A stretch of 5,321 nt of DNA from the NCBI GenBank assembly GCA_020216965.1, contig JAIWOJ010000192.1, positions 1-5,321 of the forward strand, given 5' to 3'. This stretch comes from Prosthecobacter sp. GTDB lineage: Bacteria; Verrucomicrobiota; Verrucomicrobiia; Verrucomicrobiales; Verrucomicrobiaceae. Position numbers and translations under genes: made by a program. Of the stretch, positions 1 through 5,321 are shown piece by piece. Below the pieces are notes generated by a model. The model ran no database searches and was not told where the DNA came from. It saw nothing but the letters and a program-made list of their open reading frames with translations. The number at the start of each line of letters is the position of its first letter. Position 1 is the first letter of the stretch.

Positions 1-40
1 GAGAGCAGTGTCAACCTACCGCTGGGTAGCGACGGCTAGC

Positions 41-3025
41 TCACTCCCGGGTGATGAATTCGTCCATGTTTAGCAGGATGCGCGTGACGGCCACCCAGGC
101 GGCGTTTTCAGCAGCGGGGATGTCTTTGGCCGCGTGCGGGCCGATGGCGGCGGCGGCTTCCTCGGGGTGCGCCTGATAGTGCTGGCGTGAGTCCTCCAGC
201 AGGGTGCGCAGGGCGGCGGTTTCCTTTTCGGCGGCGGGGCGTGTCAGGCAGAGCTGGAAGGCATGGGCCAGGCGGCTTTCGTCACTGCCGGGCTGGGCCA
301 GGGCGCGGGCGGCCAGGGCCTGGGCGGCCTCGGCAAAGGACTCGGCATTCAGCGTGGTCAGGGCCTGGAGCGGCGTGTTGGAGACGGTGCGCCGGACGTT
401 GGTCAGGTTCGCGTCCGGGCAGTCAAAGGTGGTCAGGTCCGGGTGCGGGGCGGTGCGCTTGAAGAAGGTGTAAAGGCCGCGCCGGTAGCGGTCGGCACCG
501 GTGCTGGTCTGCCATTTGAAATTCCCCGCATAGCTGAGCGCGGCGATGTCTGCCGGCATGGGCGGGAAGACGCTTTCACCGCCGATTTTTGGGCTCAGCA
601 GGCCGCTGGCGGCCAGGGCCAGGTCGCGGACGATCTCGCCCTCCACGCGCAGGCGGTTTTGCCGCCAGAGCAACTCGTTTTTTGGGTCGATGTCCGCCAT
701 TTCGGGCCGGTGGTGGGACTGCTGGCGGTAGGTGGCGGAGGTCATGATGAGGCGCAGCAGCGCCTTCCGGCTCCAGCCCTGGCGGATGAACTCGGCGGCC
801 AGGTAGTCGAGCAGCTCCGGGTGCGTCGGCTTGGCCCCGCGCACACCAAAGTCCGCCACGGTGCTGACCAGCCCCTCGCCAAACAGCTTGGCCCAGATGT
901 GGTTCACGGTGACGCGGGGCGTGAGCGGATTTTCCGGGCTGACCAGCCAGCGCGCCAGATCCAGCCGGGTGCCGCTGCCCTTCAGCGGCGGCAGCACGGC
1001 CAGCGTGCCGGGCCGCACTTCATCGCCAGGCTGGAGGAAATCTCCCCGGTGCAGCAGGTGCGTGCTGCGCGGATTGGCAGTGCGCTGGGCGATGACACGC
1101 GCGTCCATCAGCGGCGGCTTCGGCAGGCGCGCCCTGGCCTCGGCGAGCTTTCTGGCCGCGGCAGTGACCTCGGGGTCCACCTTTTCCAGCCAGTCCCACA
1201 GCGGCTTGATGACGACTGGGTTCCGCCGCTTCGGCTCCTCACCCAGGATCTTCACGACCTCCGGCGGGGCGATGCTTTCCTCCGTGATCTGGCTGCTGCC
1301 GAGCAGGCGGAAGCGGCCCAGGAGGTGCTCGGTGCTTTTTTGATAATCGTGGTCCAGCCGCGCCCACAGCTTTTCGCCCGGCTGCAGCGGCTGGCTGAGT
1401 TGAAAGGTGATCTGATGCGCCTTGCCCGTCTGGCCGCTCACGGCCCATCCGGTGGCCGCCTCGCCATCCAGCGTGGCGGCGGCGGTGAAGCCCTTTTGCT
1501 CAAAGTCCGCCTTCGCGGAGTGCAGCAGCACTTCTACGGCCTTTTGCGGCGTCTCGCCACGCAGCAGGCGGAATTCACTGAGGACAAAGTTGCCATTCTT
1601 GGACCTGCCCGGCCCCTGGGAAGGCAGCGCGGGATCAGGCAGCACCTGGAGCTGGATGGCAGCCAGCGGCTGGCTCAGCGCGGCGAGTTCCAGCGTGTAG
1701 CTGTCCGTCTTTGGCGTGGCTCCTGAGGCCAGTTGGGAGCCGTCGGGCAGCTTTTTGAACTTCGTTTTCGACCTTGCCTGCACGGCGGTGATGTCCAGCG
1801 GGGCAAACTCCGCCTTGGCCTGAAGTCGGCGTGCCTCCGCCAGCCGGGCCTGCACGCCTTTTTCCCACTCCGGCAGCCGGGCGGGCAGGCCGGCCTTGGC
1901 GGCATCCAGCGCCTTTTGCAGCGGTAGCAGCCTCTTCGCGGCCTCGCCGTTCGCCTTCACATAGGCGCTCCAGGCCTCAGGGCTGGTGGGCACCTGGCGG
2001 GTGGCCTCGTCGCCATTATTGTAGAAGGCAAACAGTTGGTAATACTCTGCCTGGGTGATCTGGTCATACTTGTGGGTATGGCAGCGCGCGCAGCCGACGG
2101 TGAGGCCCAGCCAGACGGTGCCGGTGGTCTCCGTGCGGTCCATCACGGCCTCGATGCGGAACTGCTCCTGGTCCGTGCCGCCCTCGGTGTTGGTCAGCGT
2201 CTGACGGTGGAAGGCAGTGGCCACGACCTGCTCGTCGCCAGCGTCCGGCAGAAGGTCTCCGGCGATCTGCTCAATGGTGAACTGGTCAAAGGGCATGTCG
2301 TCATTCACCGCGCGGATCACCCAGTCGCGGTAGCGCCAGGCATCCGGGCGCGGGCGGTCTTTTTCATAGCCGTCGGAGTCAGCGTAGCGCGCCGCGTCCA
2401 GCCAGTGGCGGCCCCAGCGCTCGCCATAGTGCGGGCTGGCCAGGGCGCGGTCCAGCATCGCCTCGTAGGCGCGCGGGGAGGCATCGTCCACAAACTGCCG
2501 CACCTGCTCCGGCGTGGGCGGCAGGCCCAGGAGGTCGTAGTGGACGCGCTTGATGAGGGTGAAGCGGTCCGCCTCCGGCGAGGGCGCGATTTTTTTCTCC
2601 GCCAGCCGCGTGTGGACGAAGTGGTCCACCGGATGCGCGCCCGCAGGCACCGGTGCGCGCTTCAGCGGCTGGTAGGCCCAGTGCGCCTCAAACTTCGCGC
2701 CCTCCTGGATCCAGCGCTTCAGCAGCTCCACCTCCTGCGGCTTCAGCGGCTTTTTCGCTTTCGGCGGCATCCGGTCGTCCAGGTCGGTGGTGGTGATGCG
2801 GGCGATGACCTCGCTGGCCTCCGGTTTGCCTGGGATGATGCCGCGCGCGCCGCTTTTCAGTGGCTTCGTGGCCGCCTCCAGCGTGGTCAAAACCAGCCCG
2901 CCCTTGCTGTCATCCGGCCCGTGGCATTCCAGGCAGTGCTCCGCCAGCAGCGGCTGGATGTCGCGCGAATAGTCGGCGGCCTGGGCAGCAGTGACAAAAA
3001 CGAGGATAGAAACCCGAAGGAGCAT
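41..3025 (-). CDS. Secreted PSCyt1-DUF1549-DUF1553 (planctomycete cytochrome c type) protein, complete
   Basis: The 994-residue protein starts with a signal peptide (about residues 1-16, MLLRVSILVFVTAAQA, likely cut before ADYS), so it is probably exported. Residues about 20-112 form a PSCyt1 cytochrome c-like domain with CLECH at 31-35 and a DRMPP stretch at 84-88 whose Met is a candidate axial haem ligand. Residues about 130-335 are DUF1549 (PSCyt2), with DLLGLPPTPEQV, HYGERWGRHWLDAARYADSDGY and a second CxxCH (CARCHTHKYD, 312-321). Residues about 410-590 are a beta-rich insert. Residues about 685-935 are DUF1553 (PSD1), with VNHIWAKLFGEGLV, MTSATYRQQS and NTPLQALTTLN. The length is normal for the family and the frame is intact. 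The biochemical role of this family is not established; it is often found near DUF1501 and polysaccharide or sulfatase genes, but no such neighbour is visible. I chose the ATG at 3025 because it gives a compact signal peptide; a TTG at 3046 would add seven residues. No clear Shine-Dalgarno sequence is present. Confidence 0.93.
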   Translation of the reverse strand: MLLRVSILVFVTAAQAADYSRDIQPLLAEHCLECHGPDDSKGGLVLTTLEAATKPLKSGARGIIPGKPEASEVIARITTTDLDDRMPPKAKKPLKPQEVELLKRWIQEGAKFEAHWAYQPLKRAPVPAGAHPVDHFVHTRLAEKKIAPSPEADRFTLIKRVHYDLLGLPPTPEQVRQFVDDASPRAYEAMLDRALASPHYGERWGRHWLDAARYADSDGYEKDRPRPDAWRYRDWVIRAVNDDMPFDQFTIEQIAGDLLPDAGDEQVVATAFHRQTLTNTEGGTDQEQFRIEAVMDRTETTGTVWLGLTVGCARCHTHKYDQITQAEYYQLFAFYNNGDEATRQVPTSPEAWSAYVKANGEAAKRLLPLQKALDAAKAGLPARLPEWEKGVQARLAEARRLQAKAEFAPLDITAVQARSKTKFKKLPDGSQLASGATPKTDSYTLELAALSQPLAAIQLQVLPDPALPSQGPGRSKNGNFVLSEFRLLRGETPQKAVEVLLHSAKADFEQKGFTAAATLDGEAATGWAVSGQTGKAHQITFQLSQPLQPGEKLWARLDHDYQKSTEHLLGRFRLLGSSQITEESIAPPEVVKILGEEPKRRNPVVIKPLWDWLEKVDPEVTAAARKLAEARARLPKPPLMDARVIAQRTANPRSTHLLHRGDFLQPGDEVRPGTLAVLPPLKGSGTRLDLARWLVSPENPLTPRVTVNHIWAKLFGEGLVSTVADFGVRGAKPTHPELLDYLAAEFIRQGWSRKALLRLIMTSATYRQQSHHRPEMADIDPKNELLWRQNRLRVEGEIVRDLALAASGLLSPKIGGESVFPPMPADIAALSYAGNFKWQTSTGADRYRRGLYTFFKRTAPHPDLTTFDCPDANLTNVRRTVSNTPLQALTTLNAESFAEAAQALAARALAQPGSDESRLAHAFQLCLTRPAAEKETAALRTLLEDSRQHYQAHPEEAAAAIGPHAAKDIPAAENAAWVAVTRILLNMDEFITRE
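1256..1795 (-). other. Beta-rich insert module between DUF1549 and DUF1553
   Basis: This stretch encodes about residues 411-590. It contains LPDGSQLASG at 426-435, DSYTLEL at 441-447, then LPDPALPSQGPGRSKNGNF at 462-480 and LSEFRLL. Short alternating hydrophobic segments suggest a jelly-roll or discoidin-like fold. I recall the same DGS-LASG and LPDP-LP-GPGR-NGNF signature from other long DUF1549/DUF1553 proteins, where it may bind carbohydrate or another ligand. Binding is an inference, and the domain borders are approximate. Confidence 0.5.
2078..2092 (-). other. Second CxxCH motif, inside DUF1549
   Basis: On the minus strand these bases read Cys-Ala-Arg-Cys-His, residues 312-316, followed by THKYDQI. 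As I recall it, the DUF1549 family usually has CARCHDHKFDPI here, so D is replaced by T and P by Q in this copy, while both cysteines and the histidines are kept. It may bind a second haem or a metal; the sequence alone does not decide this. Confidence 0.6.
2921..2935 (-). other. CxxCH haem-binding motif of the PSCyt1 domain
   Basis: On the minus strand these bases read Cys-Leu-Glu-Cys-His, residues 31-35 of the DUF1549/DUF1553 protein, just after the signal peptide. CxxCH is the standard covalent haem c attachment site. The placement in a CLECHGPD context is typical of PSCyt1 domains. Haem attachment itself is inferred. Confidence 0.8.
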
Positions 3026-3075
3026 GACGCCAGAGCAACGCCGCAAGGCATGGCAAACTTCCGCATGTCCCGTGG

Positions 3076-3081
3076 ATTATC
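3076..3081 (-). promoter_or_regulatory. Candidate -10 hexamer for the DUF1549/DUF1553 gene
   Basis: The minus strand reads GATAAT, five of six matches to TATAAT, about 50 bases before the chosen ATG. This would leave a leader of roughly 40 bases. No good -35 hexamer is found at 17-18 bases (GCCCTG or GGCCCT), so this may be chance or use a non-sigma70 factor. Confidence 0.2.
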
Positions 3082-3087
3082 CGGCCA

Positions 3088-3118
3088 TAGACAAGCCGCA
3101 GGGCCGCGCCACGATAGT
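3088..3118 (+). promoter_or_regulatory. Candidate sigma70-like promoter for the yqeY-like gene
   Basis: TAGACA at 3088-3093 matches five of six bases of TTGACA, and GATAGT at 3113-3118 matches four of six bases of TATAAT. The spacer is 19 bases, longer than ideal. Transcription would start roughly 20 bases before the ATG at 3146, leaving a very short leader, which fits the absence of a Shine-Dalgarno sequence. The match is weak. Confidence 0.2.
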
Positions 3119-3121
3119 GGC
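3108..3121. repeat. Short inverted repeat overlapping the candidate -10 of the yqeY-like gene
   Basis: GCCAC at 3108-3112 and GTGGC at 3117-3121 are perfect inverted copies around a GATA spacer. The repeat lies 24 bases before the yqeY-like start codon and covers the candidate -10. It could be a small operator or a hairpin at the transcript start, but a five-base arm is short enough to occur by chance in GC-rich DNA. Confidence 0.2.
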
Positions 3122-3145
3122 CTACCTCTCAACCCCACCCTGACC

Positions 3146-3598
3146 ATGCCCCTCTCTGCCCAGATCGTCGAAGACATGAAAACCGCCATGAAGGCCAAGG
3201 ACACCGTGGCTCTGAACGTCATTCGTGCCCTCAAAAGCGCCATCAAGTATGCCGCCATCGAGAAATTCGGTGCCGAAGGTGAGCTGGATGACACCGACGC
3301 TATCGCCGTGGTGCGCAAGGAGATCAAAAAGCGGCAGGACAGCGTCGCTAGCTACGAAAGCGCCGGACGCCAGGAACTGGCCGACCAAGAAAAAGCAGAG
3401 ATCGCCGTGCTAGAAAAATACCTGCCCGCCGCCATGAGCGCCGAAGAGCTAGTCAAGCTAGTAGAAACCGTCATCACCGAGCTAGGCGCGACCTCGAAGA
3501 AAGACATGGGCAACGTCATGAAAACCCTGCAAGCCCGCGCCGAAGGCCGCGCCGACAGCCGCACCCTCTCCGCAGAGGTGGCGAAGCGGCTGGGGTGA
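3146..3598 (+). CDS. yqeY: YqeY/GatB-like (Asn/Gln amidotransferase tail domain) protein, complete
   Basis: The 150-residue protein has the usual length and layout of the YqeY family, which resembles the C-terminal tRNA-binding tail domain of GatB and stands alone in many bacteria. An N-terminal helical part (about 1-95) has MKTAMKAKDTVALNVIRALKSAIK, VVRKEIKKRQDS and YESAGRQELADQEKAEI, followed by LEKYLPAAMSAEEL. The C-terminal part has GATSKKDMGNVMKTL at 114-128 and RAEGRADSRTLS at 131-142, the most recognisable family signature. It is cytoplasmic, with no signal peptide or membrane segment. Its exact function is uncertain; a link to tRNA is inferred from the fold. The ATG at 3146 matches the family N-terminus; in-frame ATGs at 3050 and 3065 would add unneeded residues. 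The second half is unusually rich in CTA leucine codons. Confidence 0.92.
   Translation: MPLSAQIVEDMKTAMKAKDTVALNVIRALKSAIKYAAIEKFGAEGELDDTDAIAVVRKEIKKRQDSVASYESAGRQELADQEKAEIAVLEKYLPAAMSAEELVKLVETVITELGATSKKDMGNVMKTLQARAEGRADSRTLSAEVAKRLG
3348..3485 (+). other. CTAG-rich patch within the yqeY-like gene
   Basis: The tetranucleotide CTAG occurs five times here, at 3348, 3410, 3449, 3458 and 3482. I found none between the one at 36 and this patch, a span of over 3.3 kb. Four of the five come from CTA leucine codons followed by G, and one from GCT-AGC. The encoded protein remains normal for the family, so the change is synonymous. Confidence 0.7.
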
Positions 3599-3635
3599 GG
3601 ATGAGGCATTGGCATTTTGAAAAGCGCCGCCCGGC

Positions 3636-5312
3636 ATGAAGGAAAGCTCCACCTACGACAAAAAGTCCCTCAAGTTTTTTGGCAGCTTGCCGAAAAATTG
3701 GGATTGGAAAGAGCTAGCGAAGGACTGTGTGGCGTTCGCCAATTTTCGAGGAGGCAAGATCTGTTTTGGCATTGAAGACGATGCCGACGGACCTCCTCCA
3801 GGACAAAGTGTGCCGCCTGAGTGGACGGATCTCGTGCGCAAAAACATCGGCCATCACACTGTCAACGTGGCTGTTGCCGTAACAATCCAGACTTGGGAGA
3901 ATACGGGCCAGACGCTGGTGGTTGAAGTCATGCCAAACAGGCAGTCAGTGGCTGCGACATCAGATGGACGATACTACCTGCGTGTGGGTGATGAAAGCCG
4001 TCCTGTGATGCCCGATGACCTTGGCCGACTTTTCGGGGACAAGGACAGCTACACTTGGGAAACACAGACTTCCCGGCGGATCACATTGGGCCGACAAGAT
4101 GTTTCAAAGACACGATCCTTGCTCGCCGCCATAAGGGCCTCTGACCGAGTTTCTGAATTTGTCAGACAACTGCCTGATGAGGAGATTCTCGATCATTACC
4201 ATCTGACCAGGGAGGGATTGCTGACCAATCTGGGTATTTTATGGGTCGGACGACGGGAAGACCGTGCGATGTTGCTGCATCCACCATCAGTGCAGTTCAT
4301 CAAGTTTGACCATCTAGACGCCAAAGTCGCCAAACGCACTTGGACAGACTTCGAGCTGAATCCAGCCGAACTCATGGAAGCCATCTGGTCTGAGATCCCA
4401 GAATGGAGGGAGTCGACCGAATTGCCTGACGGCCTCTTTCGGAAAAACATCCCGCACTATGATGAAGTCGTCATCCGGGAGCTGGTGGCCAACGCCATCG
4501 TTCACCGCCCCTATACCACACGCGGCGATATCTTTATCAACCTATATCCCGACCGTCTGGAGATTCATAACCCCGGGCTGCTTCCGATGGGTGTCACCCC
4601 ACAGAACATCCTCCACCAATCCGTTCAGCGTAACCCTCATCTAGCACGCCTTTTTTATGACCTGAAACTCATGGAACGGGAAGGCAGCGGCTACGACCGC
4701 CTATATGATGTCCTTCTATCCCAGGCCAAGCCACTGCCCACGGTCAGTGAGGAGCATGACCGGGTGGTCGTGACGGTCGAAAGGCGAATCATCCGTCCTG
4801 AAATTGTGGACCTGCTGGCGTCCATCGACCAACAGCATCAACTCCGACCCCGTGAACGCATCAGCCTGGGTTTGATCGCGCAGCATGGCAGCCTGACCGC
4901 CCTGGAGTTCTCGCGGCTTCTAGCCTTGGATGGAGAACCGAAGTTCAAACACTGGTTGGGGCGCCTGATGGACCTCGAAATCGTGGTGCGCGGCGAAGGC
5001 CGCACCAAAGGGGCCGAGTACAGGATCAATCCTTCCTTACTCCGCGATTCGCAGTTCAAAGGCAAAACCACGCTCAAAGCGATCGAGGCTCCTCGGCTGC
5101 GACATCTCCTCCTTGAGGATCTGCGGATTCATTCACCCAGCCTCTCCCACCCCTCCACTCTTTCTATGATCCACAAGCGTGTTGGAGTGGAAATCAGCCG
5201 CCAAAAGCTGCTGCGGGCGCTTCGCTCCCTTGTCCTGGAAGGTGTCGTCCAAACCACCGGCAAGCGTGGGCGTGGTGGGGGCTACGGATTGTGTCAACCT
5301 GACTTTGAATGA
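3636..5312 (+). CDS. AlbA_2 (Schlafen-type) / GHKL ATPase / winged-helix protein, complete; putative DNA-binding regulator
   Basis: The 558-residue protein resembles the COG2865-type ATP-binding proteins often named putative transcriptional regulators. Residues about 1-130 form an AlbA_2 domain: KELAKDCVAFANFRGGKICFGIEDD at 25-49 and YYLRVGDESRPV at 113-124. Residues about 270-365 are GHKL ATPase-like: N-box RELVANAIVHRPY (281-293, with E282 and N286), DRLEIHNPGLLP (306-317), QRNPHLARLF (331-340) and the glycine-rich REGSGYDRL (348-356). Two winged-helix-like modules follow, about 405-470 (ending GRTKGAEYRINPSLL) and about 485-553 (ending GRGGGYGL). There is no signal peptide, membrane segment or helicase motif. 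It probably binds nucleic acid in an ATP-dependent way in the cytoplasm; the target is unknown. ATG 3636 is the first start after an in-frame TGA at 3618. It lies 37 bases after the yqeY-like stop. It is less GC-rich than the first gene, which hints at acquisition. Regulator or defence-related roles both remain possible. Confidence 0.88.
   Translation: MKESSTYDKKSLKFFGSLPKNWDWKELAKDCVAFANFRGGKICFGIEDDADGPPPGQSVPPEWTDLVRKNIGHHTVNVAVAVTIQTWENTGQTLVVEVMPNRQSVAATSDGRYYLRVGDESRPVMPDDLGRLFGDKDSYTWETQTSRRITLGRQDVSKTRSLLAAIRASDRVSEFVRQLPDEEILDHYHLTREGLLTNLGILWVGRREDRAMLLHPPSVQFIKFDHLDAKVAKRTWTDFELNPAELMEAIWSEIPEWRESTELPDGLFRKNIPHYDEVVIRELVANAIVHRPYTTRGDIFINLYPDRLEIHNPGLLPMGVTPQNILHQSVQRNPHLARLFYDLKLMEREGSGYDRLYDVLLSQAKPLPTVSEEHDRVVVTVERRIIRPEIVDLLASIDQQHQLRPRERISLGLIAQHGSLTALEFSRLLALDGEPKFKHWLGRLMDLEIVVRGEGRTKGAEYRINPSLLRDSQFKGKTTLKAIEAPRLRHLLLEDLRIHSPSLSHPSTLSMIHKRVGVEISRQKLLRALRSLVLEGVVQTTGKRGRGGGYGLCQPDFE
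4479..4514 (+). other. GHKL N-box of the AlbA_2/ATPase protein
   Basis: These bases encode ELVANAIVHRPY, residues 282-293. In GHKL ATPases the glutamate activates water and the asparagine binds magnesium with ATP; both are present as E282 and N286. The family version usually ends in HRDY; here aspartate is replaced by proline (P292). Confidence 0.7.
4848..5294 (+). other. Two tandem winged-helix-like modules at the C-terminus
   Basis: Residues about 405-470 read as helix, helix, helix and wing: ISLGLIAQHGSLTALEFSRL, then KFKHWLGRLMDLEIVV and the wing GEGRTKGAEYRI. Residues about 485-553 repeat the plan: LRHLLLEDLRIH, TLSMIHKRVG, SRQKLLRALRSLVLEGVVQT and the wing GKRGRGGGYGL. Winged helices usually bind DNA, and the second wing is strongly basic. 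Borders are approximate and come from reading the pattern only. Confidence 0.5.
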
Positions 5313-5321
5313 GCGTTATAA

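Larger units (their letters stand above)
3026..3145. promoter_or_regulatory. Divergent intergenic region between the DUF1549/DUF1553 gene and the yqeY-like gene
   Basis: The two start codons face away from each other, so the promoters of both genes should lie in these 120 bases. The region has no gene of its own. It contains a GATAAT hexamer for the minus strand, a TAGACA/GATAGT pair for the plus strand and a small inverted repeat next to the latter. No AGGAGG-like ribosome site is seen before either start: the bases before the plus-strand ATG read CCCCACCCTGACC. Confidence 0.6.

Noticed and set aside
16..29. Small hairpin CTACC-GCTG-GGTAG just after the end of the minus-strand gene
   Set aside because: The stem has five base pairs and no T run follows on either strand, so it is not a convincing terminator.
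1385..1675. Repeated 12-mer CAGCGGCTGGCT at 1385 and 1664
   Set aside because: Both encode the same short peptide LSQPL in the beta-rich insert with preferred codons; there is no wider repeat unit.
263..1726. Long plus-strand open frame opposite the DUF1549/DUF1553 gene
   Set aside because: Its product is rich in Gly, Arg, Gln and Ala with no family features, and it lies fully antisense to a gene with clear domains. Long antisense frames are expected in GC-rich coding DNA.
3023..3046. TTG at 3044-3046 as the start of the DUF1549/DUF1553 gene
   Set aside because: It adds seven residues including Arg-Arg-Cys before a signal peptide that is already complete from the ATG at 3025, and it has no ribosome site. 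It cannot be fully excluded.
2036..3145. Open frame running in phase into the yqeY-like gene from far upstream, with ATGs at 3050 and 3065
   Set aside because: The upstream part is antisense to the first gene, and the YqeY family N-terminus matches the ATG at 3146. An extension would add residues unlike the family.
3599..3635. Possible terminator between the yqeY-like and ATPase genes
   Set aside because: GCCG-CC-CGGC has a two-base loop, and the TTTTGAAAA stretch has no GC-rich stem before it.
8..5300. Ten-base direct repeat GTGTCAACCT at 8-17 and 5291-5300, near both ends of the window
   Set aside because: Several ten-base repeats are expected by chance in 5.3 kb, the flanks differ, and the second copy lies inside coding sequence. 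It is not evidence of an element boundary.
3636..5312. Reading the third gene as a RecG-like helicase
   Set aside because: Such proteins are sometimes labelled this way, but there is no Walker A motif or DEAD-box-type helicase motif; the ATP site is of the GHKL type.

Overview
The window holds three protein-coding genes and almost no free intergenic space. The organism is most likely a GC-rich member of the Planctomycetota/Verrucomicrobiota group, with a Verrucomicrobiaceae-type genome as my best guess. The main reason is the first gene: secreted proteins joining a planctomycete-type cytochrome c domain to DUF1549 and DUF1553 are greatly expanded in those phyla and rare elsewhere. None of the three genes has a clear AGGAGG-like Shine-Dalgarno sequence. 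The assignment is an inference from domain architecture, not from a marker gene.

Layout. Positions 41-3025 on the minus strand encode a complete exported protein of about 994 residues with the order signal peptide, PSCyt1, DUF1549 (PSCyt2), a beta-rich insert, and DUF1553 (PSD1). A 120-base divergent intergenic region (3026-3145) follows, with weak promoter-like hexamers for both directions and a short inverted repeat. Positions 3146-3598 on the plus strand encode a complete 150-residue YqeY/GatB-like protein. After a 37-base gap, positions 3636-5312 on the plus strand encode a 558-residue protein with an AlbA_2 (Schlafen-type) N-terminal domain, a GHKL-type ATPase domain and two C-terminal winged-helix-like modules. 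The window ends nine bases after that stop codon.

How they relate. The minus-strand gene belongs to a periplasmic or extracytoplasmic programme, and its usual DUF1501 partner, if present, would lie to the left of the window. The two plus-strand genes are close, share a direction and have no visible terminator between them, so they could be co-transcribed, but nothing shows a shared function. The AlbA_2/GHKL gene is less GC-rich than the DUF1549 gene and may be an acquired accessory gene.

I found no RNA genes, mobile elements or CRISPR array, and no convincing undescribed multi-gene system. The items most worth a second look are the architecture and altered N-box of the AlbA_2/GHKL protein, a sharp local cluster of CTAG/CTA-Leu codons in the second half of the yqeY-like gene, and the two CxxCH motifs of the DUF1549 protein.
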